Source of the DNA: Pseudoalteromonas sp. P1-25
GTDB lineage: Bacteria > Pseudomonadota > Gammaproteobacteria > Enterobacterales > Alteromonadaceae
DNA: 64,000 bases
NCBI RefSeq assembly: GCF_001401805.1
Contig: NZ_LKDW01000002.1
Location: 282,136 to 346,135, forward strand
Reading direction: 5' to 3'
Shown piece by piece: positions 37,110 through 46,108 of this stretch. Position 1 is the stretch's first letter. Each line of letters opens with the position of its first letter. The position numbers and the translations under genes are program-made. Below the pieces are notes generated by a model that saw only the letters and a program-made list of their open reading frames with translations, was not told where the DNA came from and did not search any database.

Positions 37110-37865
37110 ATGCATAAAATAATAAAGAAGTTACTAACATTAAGCGCATTTAGCCTAAGTGCGAGTTTAATGTCACCATTAAGCGTTGCTGATGACAATG
37201 TAATAGTGGATCAAAGCCGCAATCGAACCATACCTATCAATATCACGCTTCCAAATAACAGTAATAATCAATGCAACGAGCAGGCAAAGTGCCCCGTAGC
37301 ATTTGTAAATGCAGGCTATGGCATTAGCCACAATGAATACACGTTTGCCAGTAAGCTGTTTAATGCAAAAGGTTATTTAAGCATTGCAGTCGCACATGAG
37401 CTTAAAACCGACCCTGCACTTAATCGTATACAGCCATATTTAACCACCCGCATGGAAAACTGGCATCGCGGTGTGGTTAGCCTTAAATTTTTAGTTAATC
37501 AGCTCAGTGCGCAATACCCTGAGTATGACTTTTCCCAACTCACGTTATTTGGCCACTCTAACGGCGGCGATATATCTGCTTTATATGCTTCAATATACCC
37601 AAATGAAGTAAGCCAAATAATTACCCTCGATCACCGCCGCATGTTAACCCCACGTAATAAAAACATACGCGTGCTTACACTGCGTGGTAGTGATTACGAA
37701 GCCGATGCGAATGTTTTATTAAATGAAACAGAGCTTAAAGAGTTTCCAGTTAGCCAAGTAATGATTGAAAAATCGCGCCATAACGATATGTATGATGGCG
37801 GGCCAAAATGGCTGGTGGATAGAATGAGTAAAGAAATGCAGGCGTTTTTAAAATTGAGAAGGTAA
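37110..37865 (+). CDS. Exported alpha/beta hydrolase
   Basis: A secreted or periplasmic serine esterase-like protein of 251 residues. The signal peptide ends around SPLSVADD (residues 1-28). The nucleophile elbow is FGHSNGGD and the later HRRM, RGSDYEAD and KSRHNDMYDG provide the likely acid and histidine. The two cysteines in QCNEQAKCPV may form a disulfide, fitting export. It is a single gene. The substrate is not evident. Confidence 0.8.
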   Translation: MHKIIKKLLTLSAFSLSASLMSPLSVADDNVIVDQSRNRTIPINITLPNNSNNQCNEQAKCPVAFVNAGYGISHNEYTFASKLFNAKGYLSIAVAHELKTDPALNRIQPYLTTRMENWHRGVVSLKFLVNQLSAQYPEYDFSQLTLFGHSNGGDISALYASIYPNEVSQIITLDHRRMLTPRNKNIRVLTLRGSDYEADANVLLNETELKEFPVSQVMIEKSRHNDMYDGGPKWLVDRMSKEMQAFLKLRR

Positions 37866-37966
37866 GTACTTTTAATAGTAGACTTTATAGTTATCAAATA
37901 GTTAATTTATTTTTTAAATTAAAAGTCATACAATATCAATCTAATGGAATAAATAATAAAACCGAT

Positions 37967-39796
37967 ATGATTCGTCAAATAACAATAACTAATTTTAGAT
38001 CAGTAAATAAACAAAGTTTTTATGCAGAAGAAATTACTACTTTTGTTGGCAAAAACGATGCTGGTAAATCAAACATATTAAGAGCATTAAACCTTTTTTT
38101 TAATAATCACACTGATTCACAAGAACCATTTTCGTTTAGCTCTGATTTTAATATCAATGCTAGAGTCTATAAGCAAAGAGCTAAGGAAATAATGGTAGAA
38201 TTGGTTTTAAAGTTACCCCAAAGTTATAGAAAAGAAGGTTACCCAGATACTGTGTACTGGAAAAAGGTTTGGAGAGAGAATGGTCTTCATCGTGTTTCTG
38301 AGGTACAGCAGTATTGTGTATTAAACAAAGGAAGAGTTACTAAAAAGCAAGATTTTCCCCCTAGAAGTAAAATTCCAAACCTTCTCAGTAATATAAACTT
38401 TATGTATGTTCCAGCTATTAAAGACAAAGACTTCTTTAAAGAACTGCAAGGTCAATTATATGATGTAATTGCCGCCACCACAGAACAAGGGTTAAGAGGC
38501 TCAGCTACAAGTTTTGAAGCGGAAATTAAAAGCCATGTAACAGAACTTTTAACTGAAATTGATAAAACATTCAGTGGCGATAACGAAATCAGAATGCCTC
38601 AAAACCTGAGAAATATATTCGAAGCATTAGAATTTAACTCAGATAATATCCCTTTAGGTAGAAGGGGGGATGGGGTTAAAATTAGACATATTCCTATGAT
38701 GTTGTCGTTTATAGGTGCTAAACATCAAAATAGTGGTAAGCGATTAGCGATAAAACCTTTAATTTGGGGTTTTGAAGAGCCGGAAAATAATGTTGAATTT
38801 GCTACATGCTTTGAGCTAAACAAGCAGTTTATAGCTGCAGTGCGAAAACACACACAAGTATTCATAACTACTCATTCACCTGCTATTTACTCACTAAATA
38901 ATTCTAGTGATTTACCAAGTAATATCAAAACTAGAACTTATTACGTTAGTAAAAAATTTAATGAGAATAATGTTCCAGAAACAAAAATAGATGCTACCGA
39001 TGAAGAAGAGCTACATGGGAATATAGGTTTTCTTCAGCTCTTGAGCCCTATCATCGAAAAACAAAGGGATGAATGGCTAAAGAGGAATGAAGAATATGAG
39101 TCTATAGCTACCGATCTGCTCAAACAACTAGAAGATGATAGGAAGCCGAGGCTTTTTTTAGAAGGTAGAAGTGATAAAACAGTGATTTTTAGGTTATTAC
39201 AGTTTTTTAATTTATCAGAGAATGTTTTTATTGACGTTCCGAATGAGGACAACAACTGTGCAAATGCAGCTGTTGACCGCGGTGTTGCTTTTAATCTGAT
39301 TCAAAAACATAAAACAAATAAAGTTAAAGGTTTAGTTTTATTGGACGCTGATACAGCAGGTAATAAAGCAAAAGGAAAATTTAATGAGCGGGTATCAGGG
39401 GTAAAAGCTGTTTCTTGCGAACTATTAAAGCCTAGAAAGTTAATAATTGACTTGAAAAGAAAGGGTTACAATGTCAGTGCTGATTTAGAAAGCTTATTTT
39501 CGTTTGAAATATGGAAGCTAGCTTTTGATGAAGGGTGGCTTGTAGAAGTAGAGAATGAATCTGAAAAGTTAACTGATACAAAGTTAAAAGAATTGATTAA
39601 TAACAATCAACTTGTACATGAGTATAAAAGTGATCTGACAGAGGAGGAATTAATGTATGTTGATTATAGGTTTGATAATAAGGGGAAACAAAAAGTCAGT
39701 AATTATATAAAGGATATGCAAGATCAACAAATTATTGATAGTGGGCTAGAAAGGTTATTTACACCTATTATACAAACTATTGAAAAAATAATATAG
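37967..39796 (+). CDS. OLD-family ATPase/TOPRIM nuclease (candidate phage defence)
   Basis: A 609-residue protein with an N-terminal ABC/SMC-type ATPase (Walker A GKNDAGKSNILRALN, residues 28-42; Walker B WGFEEPENNVE, followed by ITTHSPAIYSL) and a C-terminal TOPRIM nuclease (FLEGRSDKTVIFRLL with the catalytic glutamate, then LVLLDADTAGN with the metal aspartates). This is the OLD/GajA layout. No UvrD-like helicase partner (gajB) follows, so it is closer to the single-gene class. Its sequence is more AT-rich than both neighbours and the ribosome-binding site is weak, suggesting acquisition. Anti-phage activity is inference from family knowledge. Confidence 0.85.
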   Translation: MIRQITITNFRSVNKQSFYAEEITTFVGKNDAGKSNILRALNLFFNNHTDSQEPFSFSSDFNINARVYKQRAKEIMVELVLKLPQSYRKEGYPDTVYWKKVWRENGLHRVSEVQQYCVLNKGRVTKKQDFPPRSKIPNLLSNINFMYVPAIKDKDFFKELQGQLYDVIAATTEQGLRGSATSFEAEIKSHVTELLTEIDKTFSGDNEIRMPQNLRNIFEALEFNSDNIPLGRRGDGVKIRHIPMMLSFIGAKHQNSGKRLAIKPLIWGFEEPENNVEFATCFELNKQFIAAVRKHTQVFITTHSPAIYSLNNSSDLPSNIKTRTYYVSKKFNENNVPETKIDATDEEELHGNIGFLQLLSPIIEKQRDEWLKRNEEYESIATDLLKQLEDDRKPRLFLEGRSDKTVIFRLLQFFNLSENVFIDVPNEDNNCANAAVDRGVAFNLIQKHKTNKVKGLVLLDADTAGNKAKGKFNERVSGVKAVSCELLKPRKLIIDLKRKGYNVSADLESLFSFEIWKLAFDEGWLVEVENESEKLTDTKLKELINNNQLVHEYKSDLTEEELMYVDYRFDNKGKQKVSNYIKDMQDQQIIDSGLERLFTPIIQTIEKII

Positions 39797-39822
39797 CGCA
39801 GCCATAGCTGCGCTATTTTTGT
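39794..39822 (+). terminator. Intrinsic terminator of the OLD gene
   Basis: TAGCGCAGC / GCTGCGCTA stem with loop CATA, starting in the stop codon and followed by TTTTT. Confidence 0.85.
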
Positions 39823-39827
39823 TTTAG

Positions 39828-41030
39828 TTACTCAACTAGTTCACTTACTACAATAGGGCTGTTATGCAGGGTTTTATGCACTGGGCATTTATCGGCTATT
39901 TCTAGCAGGCGTTGGCGCTGTGCTTCAGTTAAGTCGCCGCGTAGGGTAATTTTACGAGTAATGGCCTCTAGGTTTTGTGTGCACTCGCCATTGTCGCAAT
40001 CTTGGTAGTAGTCGCGGGTGTGTTCAAGTTCTACTTTTACATGGTCAAGCGGCAGCTTTTTTAAGGTTGCATACATACGCAGTGTCATTGAGGTGCATGC
40101 GCCTAGGCCTGCGAGTATATGGTCGTATGGATCGGGGCCTAAATTACTGCCTCCTACCTTTAATGGCTCATCGGCAAGCCATGTATGATCTTTAGTACTT
40201 ACGTGCTGAGTAAATATATGGTCTTTTTCTTCAACCAGTACTTTGCCGTTTTCTAATTTTGCGCTGTAGTTACTTTGCTCATACTTAACGTAGCGGTTTG
40301 CCCAATTAGCAATGAGCGTGGCTGCGTACTCGGCATCGTCTTTATTGCTTAACAGGTGGTCGGCGTTATCGAGGCTGATAAAGCTTTTAGGGTGCTTGGC
40401 TGATGCGTAAATTTTCTCGGCTTCTGAAATATTAACCGTGGTATCAACAGGGGAGTGCATAACTAAAAGCGCGCGTTTTAATTTTCCTATGTGGCTACGG
40501 TCGTACTTTGCTATATCCTCTACAAACTGTTTTTTTATGGTAAATTCGCGCCCAGCTAAGCTCACTTTTGCCTCGCCTGCAGCGTTAATTTCATCTAAGT
40601 GGGCTTCAAAGTTATGTGCAACATGTTTTGCATCTGAAGGGGCGCCAATGGTTGTAATAGCCGATACTTCAGGAATATGCTCTGCAGCAGCCAGTACGGC
40701 AGCGCCGCCTAAGCTGTGGCCAATTAACAGTTGTGGTGCGTCAAAGTGTGTGCGCAAGTGATCGGCTGCGGCCACTAAATCTTGAATATTGGATGAAAAG
40801 TTACTATTTGCGAAGTCGCCGTCACTATTACCAAGACCGGTAAAATCAAAGCGCAGTACGGCTATACCTTGTTGGGTAAGGGCGCGGCTTATTCGTGTGG
40901 CGGCAGCAATATCTTTACCACAGGTAAAGCAGTGTGCAAATAAAGCATAAAACTTTACATCTCCTGCTGGGCGCTCAAGCTGGCCTGCCAGTTCTAAATC
41001 GCCGCTTTTAAAAGATACTTTTTGTCGCAT
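39828..41030 (-). CDS. Alpha/beta hydrolase fused to OsmC domain
   Basis: A two-domain cytosolic protein of 400 residues. The N-terminal alpha/beta hydrolase part has [17 protein letters not shown] as nucleophile elbow and [14 protein letters not shown] as the acid region. The C-terminal part is an OsmC/Ohr-like domain, with [16 protein letters not shown] holding one conserved cysteine and DKCPVHKTL the second, the pair used for peroxide reduction. This fusion is a known family of unclear role, perhaps in hydroperoxide handling. It is divergent from the 2OG oxygenase, with a perfect FNR box in the shared region. Confidence 0.9.
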   Translation of the reverse strand: MRQKVSFKSGDLELAGQLERPAGDVKFYALFAHCFTCGKDIAAATRISRALTQQGIAVLRFDFTGLGNSDGDFANSNFSSNIQDLVAAADHLRTHFDAPQLLIGHSLGGAAVLAAAEHIPEVSAITTIGAPSDAKHVAHNFEAHLDEINAAGEAKVSLAGREFTIKKQFVEDIAKYDRSHIGKLKRALLVMHSPVDTTVNISEAEKIYASAKHPKSFISLDNADHLLSNKDDAEYAATLIANWANRYVKYEQSNYSAKLENGKVLVEEKDHIFTQHVSTKDHTWLADEPLKVGGSNLGPDPYDHILAGLGACTSMTLRMYATLKKLPLDHVKVELEHTRDYYQDCDNGECTQNLEAITRKITLRGDLTEAQRQRLLEIADKCPVHKTLHNSPIVVSELVE

Positions 41031-41118
41031 AGAAGAGCCTTAGTGTTTCATGAAAATACATTACAATAATAGATAAGATATAAGCACTAATGAGTGCAAT
41101 TTCAATGTTTTTTATACT

Positions 41119-41132
41119 TTGATCTCGATCAA
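41119..41132. promoter_or_regulatory. Perfect FNR/Anr-type box
   Basis: TTGATCTCGATCAA fully matches the FNR consensus TTGATN4ATCAA. It lies between the divergent hydrolase-OsmC gene (start 89 bases away) and the 2OG oxygenase gene (165 bases), so either could be oxygen-controlled. The context for class II activation on either side is not strong. Confidence 0.6.
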
Positions 41133-41296
41133 GTAAGTTGTTCACTAATTCACCTTGCGGACATTTGTCCTTATGTTTTTGGGGTGGTTTGTCTATCCTC
41201 GCACAGCGCTATAATTAAGGCTTTGCTACTTTATTTTGGCATATTAGCTATATTTAAAGCGGCACTGTTCTTACAACCTATTCACTGGAACGTACA

Positions 41297-42136
41297 ATGC
41301 AATTACCTACTGTTGATTATAAAGCTCCCGATGCGGCTGCTCAATTTGTTGAATCGTTAAGAAACACCGGTTTTGGTGTATTAAAAAATCACCCAATCCC
41401 GCAATCTTTAGTTGAGTCTATTTACGAAAAATGGCAAGACTTTTTTAATTCAGAGCAAAAGCACGACTTTTTATTTTCTAAAGAAACACAAGACGGTTAT
41501 TTCCCGCCTTCTGTCTCTGAGGTAGCGAAAGGCTTTACAGTTAAAGACATTAAAGAGTACTTTCATGTTTACCCTAAAGGTCGCGTGCCTGCAGAGCTTG
41601 AAGCCGACGTACGTGAGTACTACCGCTTAGCTAACGAATTTGCAGCAACGCTTTTAAGCTGGGTTCAAGCAGAGGCACCAGCCGATGTACGTGCTAAGTT
41701 TTCTATCGATTTAAAAGACATGATTGCTGATTCTGAGCAAACATTGTTACGTATTTTACATTACCCGCCAATGACAGGTGATGAAGAGCCAGGTGCAATT
41801 CGCGCTGCAGCACATGGTGACATTAACTTATTAACAGTGTTACCGGCATCAAACGAGCCAGGCCTGCAAGTTCAAAAAACTGATGGCGGTTGGTTAGATG
41901 TGCCATGTGACTTTGGTAGCTTAATTATTAATATTGGTGACATGTTACAAGAAGCGTCGGGCGGGTATTTCCCATCGACTATTCACCGTGTAATTAACCC
42001 AACGGGTAAAGCGTCGACTAAGTCGCGTATTTCTTTACCGCTGTTTTTACACCCACGTCCTGATGTTGTGCTTTCTGAGCGCTACACTGCAGACAGCTAC
42101 CTACAAGAGCGTTTACGCGAGCTAGGCGTTAAATAA
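41297..42136 (+). CDS. 2OG-Fe(II) oxygenase, isopenicillin N synthase family
   Basis: A 279-residue iron- and oxoglutarate-dependent oxygenase. The facial triad is visible: AAAHGDINLLTVLP (HxD) and STIHRVINP (distal histidine), with KSRISLPLF for oxoglutarate binding. The N-terminal block FGVLKNHPIPQSL fits the DIOX_N domain. The product is not predicted; members act on many small molecules. It is a single gene, bounded by its own terminator. The FNR box upstream hints at oxygen-related control. Confidence 0.9.
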   Translation: MQLPTVDYKAPDAAAQFVESLRNTGFGVLKNHPIPQSLVESIYEKWQDFFNSEQKHDFLFSKETQDGYFPPSVSEVAKGFTVKDIKEYFHVYPKGRVPAELEADVREYYRLANEFAATLLSWVQAEAPADVRAKFSIDLKDMIADSEQTLLRILHYPPMTGDEEPGAIRAAAHGDINLLTVLPASNEPGLQVQKTDGGWLDVPCDFGSLIINIGDMLQEASGGYFPSTIHRVINPTGKASTKSRISLPLFLHPRPDVVLSERYTADSYLQERLRELGVK

Positions 42137-42162
42137 TAGCTGCTTTTTAAATAGCATCTATT

Positions 42163-42188
42163 CAAAAGCGGCTTTTTAGCCGCTTTTG
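42163..42188. terminator. Intrinsic terminator of the oxygenase gene
   Basis: CAAAAGCGGC / GCCGCTTTTG stem with a short T-rich loop; also follows the sequence in both directions. Confidence 0.8.
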
Positions 42189-42425
42189 TTGTTTTACATA
42201 ACCCATTGGGTTATCCCCCCGCTGCGATTTAATCGCCCCTTGGTAGTACATATTTTGATTTAATAAAAACGTGCCTGCTTTAATGCCATCGTGCTGTTTT
42301 GTATTGCTATTTGCTTTTTTGCGATGGGAGCTTATTTGGCAAAGTGAATATTTCCATGCATTTCTAAGTTAGTTGCGTATAATGCGCCCTTGGCCGGTTT
42401 GGCCTTTATTTTATTGAGAGATTTT

Positions 42426-43820
42426 ATGAGTTTTGATGGTTTAGGTTTATCACAGTCTTTAGTTAACGCGGTTTTAGAAAAGGGCTATGAAACGCCAACG
42501 CCTATTCAGGCTCAAGCAATTCCTGCAATTATTGAACGTCGCGATGTAATGGCGGCCGCACAAACAGGTACAGGTAAAACCGCCGGTTTTACGTTACCGC
42601 TAATTGAGCTGTTATCTAAAGGCAATAAAGCAAAAAGCAATAACGTACGTGCCCTTATTTTAGCGCCTACGCGCGAGCTGGCTTTGCAGGTAAGCGAAAA
42701 CGTTGAAGAATACGCTAAGCACTCTGATGTAAGTTCGTTTGTAGTGTACGGCGGCGTAAAAATAAACCCACAAATGCAGCGCCTTCGTAAAGGGGTTGAT
42801 ATTTTAGTGGCAACCCCAGGGCGTTTAATTGATTTACATAATCAAAACGCAGTTAAGTTTGATAGCGTTGAAGTACTGGTACTTGATGAAGCTGACCGCA
42901 TGCTTGATATGGGGTTTATTCACGACATTAAACGCCTGATTGCTAAAATGCCACCTAAACGCCAAAACTTAATGTTTTCGGCCACGTTTTCAGATGATAT
43001 TCGTGCGTTAGCAAAAGGGCTAATTAATGACCCTGTTGAAATATCAGTTGCGGCAAAAAACACCACGGCTAAAAGCGTAACACAAAGCGTTTATGCGGTT
43101 GATAAATCGCGTAAAACCGCATTACTTAGCCATTTAATTCGTAGCAACGATTGGCAACAAGTATTAGTGTTTAGCCGTACCAAGCACGGTGCTAACCGTT
43201 TAGTTAAACAACTCGAGCGTGATGACATTGCAGGCGCCGCTATTCATGGTAATAAATCACAAGGTGCCCGTGTTAAAGCATTAGATGGCTTTAAAAGCGG
43301 TGAAGTACGTGTACTTGTAGCGACCGATATAGTGGCACGTGGTCTAGATATTGTTGAACTACCGCATGTGGTTAACTACGACTTACCAAATGTATACGAA
43401 GATTACGTGCACCGTATTGGTCGTACAGGCCGTGCTGGTGCATCAGGGCATGCTATTTCGTTTGTAACTGCCGATGACGCTGCTGATTTATACGGTATTG
43501 AACGTTTTATTGGTGAGCTTATCCCTCGCGCTGAAGAGCCTGGGTTTGAACCAACTAGCCCCGTACCTGAGCGCGCATTAGATGCGCGCCCAATTAAACC
43601 TAAAAAGCCTAAAAAAGCAAAGCAGCCGTTTAACAAACCTAAGTCTGATAAGCCAAGCAGTAAAAAGCCTAACAATGGCGGCAACGGTACAGGCCCTCGC
43701 CGTGGTGGCTCTAAAAAACCAGCGGCTAAAACCGATGATAATGCACAAAACCCATGGGCAAAGCGTCAATCGGTGGGTGGCAATGGCCAACGCCGTCGTC
43801 GTGCAAATAATAACGATTAA
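42426..43820 (+). CDS. rhlE: DEAD-box RNA helicase, RhlE-type
   Basis: An ATP-dependent RNA helicase of 464 residues, acting in RNA or ribosome remodelling. It has the Q motif ([13 protein letters not shown]), Walker [22 protein letters not shown] and [10 protein letters not shown]. The tail after residue about 380 is long, basic and rich in Lys, Pro and Asn ([15 protein letters not shown]), an RNA-binding extension. I chose ATG 42426, with GAGAG upstream; the open frame back to 42390 begins at a TTG without a ribosome-binding site. Confidence 0.93.
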   Translation: MSFDGLGLSQSLVNAVLEKGYETPTPIQAQAIPAIIERRDVMAAAQTGTGKTAGFTLPLIELLSKGNKAKSNNVRALILAPTRELALQVSENVEEYAKHSDVSSFVVYGGVKINPQMQRLRKGVDILVATPGRLIDLHNQNAVKFDSVEVLVLDEADRMLDMGFIHDIKRLIAKMPPKRQNLMFSATFSDDIRALAKGLINDPVEISVAAKNTTAKSVTQSVYAVDKSRKTALLSHLIRSNDWQQVLVFSRTKHGANRLVKQLERDDIAGAAIHGNKSQGARVKALDGFKSGEVRVLVATDIVARGLDIVELPHVVNYDLPNVYEDYVHRIGRTGRAGASGHAISFVTADDAADLYGIERFIGELIPRAEEPGFEPTSPVPERALDARPIKPKKPKKAKQPFNKPKSDKPSSKKPNNGGNGTGPRRGGSKKPAAKTDDNAQNPWAKRQSVGGNGQRRRRANNND

Positions 43821-43861
43821 TCATTATTAATGATTGTATTGGCCTTTAATTAAACACCAAT

Positions 43862-43902
43862 AAAAAACGCGCTACCTTTTTAATAGAAGTAGCGCGTTTT
43901 TT
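43862..43902. terminator. Bidirectional terminator between rhlE and the DUF3307 gene
   Basis: ACGCGCTAC / GTAGCGCGT stem with A6 and T6 flanks. Confidence 0.85.
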
Positions 43903-43920
43903 ATTATCTGAAATTTACAC

Positions 43921-44664
43921 TTACCTAATCCACGAATTAACGGCTAAACCTACAAACAAGGTAACACTTACACTTAATAAGGTGCCAAGCATAACGTACT
44001 CGGTGAGCTTTTTATCCTTACTGGCACTTAAATCACCGAACCTAAAGACCGACTTGGCTGCAAGCAAAAAACCAAGCCCCGCAAATTGTTCAAGTAATAT
44101 AAAGCTCAGCATTAATACGCGCTCTAGCATGCCAATGCTTTGTCCGGCCAGAGGTAAGCTGCCCTCACTTGAAAAGTTAGCGGTGAGCCTTTCAAGCATC
44201 ATTCTTATAAATACGGCACTTGGGCTTAATATAATTAAATATCCGCATACAACCCAAAGTACTTTCGGGTTAGTGGCAAGTGCGCTTGCGTACGCGATTA
44301 AACTTTGGTTATCAGTTATATAAATACACAGCGCTATTATTACGGCTATATGCGCTATTTGGTCGAGTAAAAAGGGCACAACCCCTTTATTTGAGTACGA
44401 CTTAGCAATATCTATTAGGTAGTGGCTAAGCATAATTGCCGCTGTGGAAAGTAACACGGTGCTTAGTTGTTGCCAGCCATAGCTATACTCCCAAAACGCT
44501 AAAATAATAGCGCTCACCACACCGTGCACTAATACATGCAGGTAAAGTTTTTTAGCTTTAAAGTGATGGGTGTTTCTATCGTTTACCCAGCTCATTGGTT
44601 GTAAAAAAAAGTCACTGACTAGGTGGCCTATAATTAATGCCACTAATAATAACGAAAACCCCAT
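43921..44664 (-). CDS. DUF3307 integral membrane protein
   Basis: A polytopic inner-membrane protein of 247 residues with about six hydrophobic helices, for example LLLVALIIGHLVSDFFLQP at the start and VVCGYLIILSPSAVFIRMML. The opening (HLVSDFFLQP) and the histidines in HVLVHGVVS and LSHYLIDIAKS fit DUF3307. It starts on the last base of the satD stop, so both genes are translationally coupled. The pairing with SatD occurs widely, but no mechanism is established to my knowledge. Confidence 0.85.
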   Translation of the reverse strand: MGFSLLLVALIIGHLVSDFFLQPMSWVNDRNTHHFKAKKLYLHVLVHGVVSAIILAFWEYSYGWQQLSTVLLSTAAIMLSHYLIDIAKSYSNKGVVPFLLDQIAHIAVIIALCIYITDNQSLIAYASALATNPKVLWVVCGYLIILSPSAVFIRMMLERLTANFSSEGSLPLAGQSIGMLERVLMLSFILLEQFAGLGFLLAAKSVFRFGDLSASKDKKLTEYVMLGTLLSVSVTLFVGLAVNSWIR

Positions 44665-45287
44665 TACTCACTTCCTTTTGAAATCGTGGTTATGACCTGC
44701 TTAGCATGTATTATAAAGCGTTCTATTAGATGATAATTTGCTAGGTTTAATAACTTAGTCACGTTTTCGCGACTGGTATTGAGCTCTTTTGCTAAAGCTG
44801 CATGGCTGTTATCGGCTTGAGTTAAATACACGTATAGCGCATTAGCTTGTTTTTGCGTTATTTTGCTAAGCAAAGTATCTACAAAGGCAAGATTAAGGCT
44901 AAAGCTTTCATCTAGGCTGTGCTTTGCTACCTGTAAGGTAAAGCGCTGGTTGGCTATTTTATCAAGGCCTTGCCCAGAGAGCACAAAGGCCGAGCCGGTG
45001 GCTGTTTTTATATCACTGCGTGGGTTATCTATCTCGCCTAAGGCCATGCTTTGGCGCAGCTCATAACCTGCCGACTTTAAATGCAAATAAATAATAATAG
45101 CGGTTTTTATTAATTGCTCACTTTGGTTTATTTGTAGCTGAAAGGCATCGCCTCGGTACATGGTCCACAATGATGATTTGTCACAATTTGCACGCAAACT
45201 TTGCGCTAACTGATAAAGCATGGCATCGTATTGTTGCTTAGGTATTTTTTGCGATTTAATTATATCGCCGCTGATCACACCAATCAT
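44664..45287 (-). CDS. SatD family protein with C-terminal helix-turn-helix
   Basis: A soluble protein of 207 residues. The N-terminal part (MIGVISGDIIKSQKIP, MYRGDAFQLQ) is the SatD signature and resembles nucleotide-cyclase-like folds; the C-terminal segment SHAALAKELNTSRENVTKLLNLANYHLIERF looks like a helix-turn-helix. It is the first gene of satD-DUF3307. Three palindromes in a regular row lie immediately upstream (45301-45374), so autoregulation or control by another factor is likely. Streptococcal SatD was linked to acid stress; the role here is unknown. Confidence 0.8.
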   Translation of the reverse strand: MIGVISGDIIKSQKIPKQQYDAMLYQLAQSLRANCDKSSLWTMYRGDAFQLQINQSEQLIKTAIIIYLHLKSAGYELRQSMALGEIDNPRSDIKTATGSAFVLSGQGLDKIANQRFTLQVAKHSLDESFSLNLAFVDTLLSKITQKQANALYVYLTQADNSHAALAKELNTSRENVTKLLNLANYHLIERFIIHAKQVITTISKGSE

Positions 45288-45300
45288 AAAAATCCAAAAA

Positions 45301-45374
45301 GTAACTTAATGCAGTTACATAAAATCAGGTAACCAAATTTGGTTACATTTAATTAAGTAACCAATTTAGGTTAC
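45301..45374. promoter_or_regulatory. Row of three GTAAC-N8-GTTAC palindromes
   Basis: GTAACTTAATGCAGTTAC (45301-45318), GTAACCAAATTTGGTTAC (45329-45346, a perfect 18-base palindrome) and GTAACCAATTTAGGTTAC (45357-45374) start exactly 28 bases apart. They lie 14 to 87 bases upstream of the satD start and 80 or more bases before the NYN gene. This is the shape of an operator for a dimeric regulator. Confidence 0.75.
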
Positions 45375-45453
45375 TTAAAACAAAATTGCAAGGCTCACTC
45401 GTTTATAGCTATTTATTTCAGCTACGCTGAATTGTGAGTACTTAAGGAAACAA

Positions 45454-45957
45454 ATGACTTTACAAAACGATCAGCAAACTAGTAAGCCACGAGTCGGTAT
45501 TTTTGTTGATGTACAAAACATTTATTACACGTGCCGCGAAAGTTACCGTAAAAACTTTGATTACAATGCATTCTGGGCGCTTATGAAACAGCAATACTCA
45601 ATAGAGTGCGCGTTCGCGTATGCCATTCACCGTGGTGACGAAAAACAAAACCAGTTTCAAAATATTTTGCGTGCTATTGGCTTTGAGGTAAAACTAAAGC
45701 CGTTTATTCAGCGCCGTGACGGCAGCGCAAAAGGGGATTGGGATGTAGGCATAACCATAGATATGCTAGAGCAAGGTAAAAACCTCGATAAAGTTATTTT
45801 GCTCTCTGGTGATGGCGACTTTGCTTTATTGCTCGGGCATTTAAAAAATCAATACAATGTACCATGCGATGTGTACGGCGCCGATAAGTTAACCGCTGAG
45901 GTGCTTAAACAAAGTGCTGAGCAGTTTCACTTAATTGATGACAATTTGCTACTTTAA
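45454..45957 (+). CDS. NYN-domain protein (LabA/DUF88-like)
   Basis: A predicted PIN-like ribonuclease of 167 residues. The acidic residues of the NYN fold are visible: GIFVDVQNIYY at the N-terminus, GDWDVGITIDML in the middle and LLSGDGDFALLLGHL. The domain covers almost the whole protein. AAGGAAAC precedes ATG 45454. It is divergent from satD and shares the upstream region with the three palindromes. The RNA target is unknown. Confidence 0.87.
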   Translation: MTLQNDQQTSKPRVGIFVDVQNIYYTCRESYRKNFDYNAFWALMKQQYSIECAFAYAIHRGDEKQNQFQNILRAIGFEVKLKPFIQRRDGSAKGDWDVGITIDMLEQGKNLDKVILLSGDGDFALLLGHLKNQYNVPCDVYGADKLTAEVLKQSAEQFHLIDDNLLL

Positions 45958-46007
45958 AGCGTGAAATATAGCAGCTAAGTGCCTGCAACATGAGAGTTTT
46001 TAATAAA

Positions 46008-46037
46008 GAGCCTATAAAGCTAATATAGGCTTTTTTA
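46008..46037 (+). terminator. Intrinsic terminator after the NYN gene
   Basis: AGCCTATA / TATAGGCT stem with a 7-base loop followed by T6. Confidence 0.8.
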
Positions 46038-46108
46038 TTACTGTAATAAATTGGGTTTACTTAGCGGTTGTGGTAATTTTACGACATACCATGTTATTGA
46101 GGACTCAC

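Noticed and set aside
37967..41030. Gabija (GajA-GajB) defence system
   Set aside because: The OLD gene is followed by a terminator and a convergent hydrolase-OsmC gene; no UvrD-type helicase gene is present.
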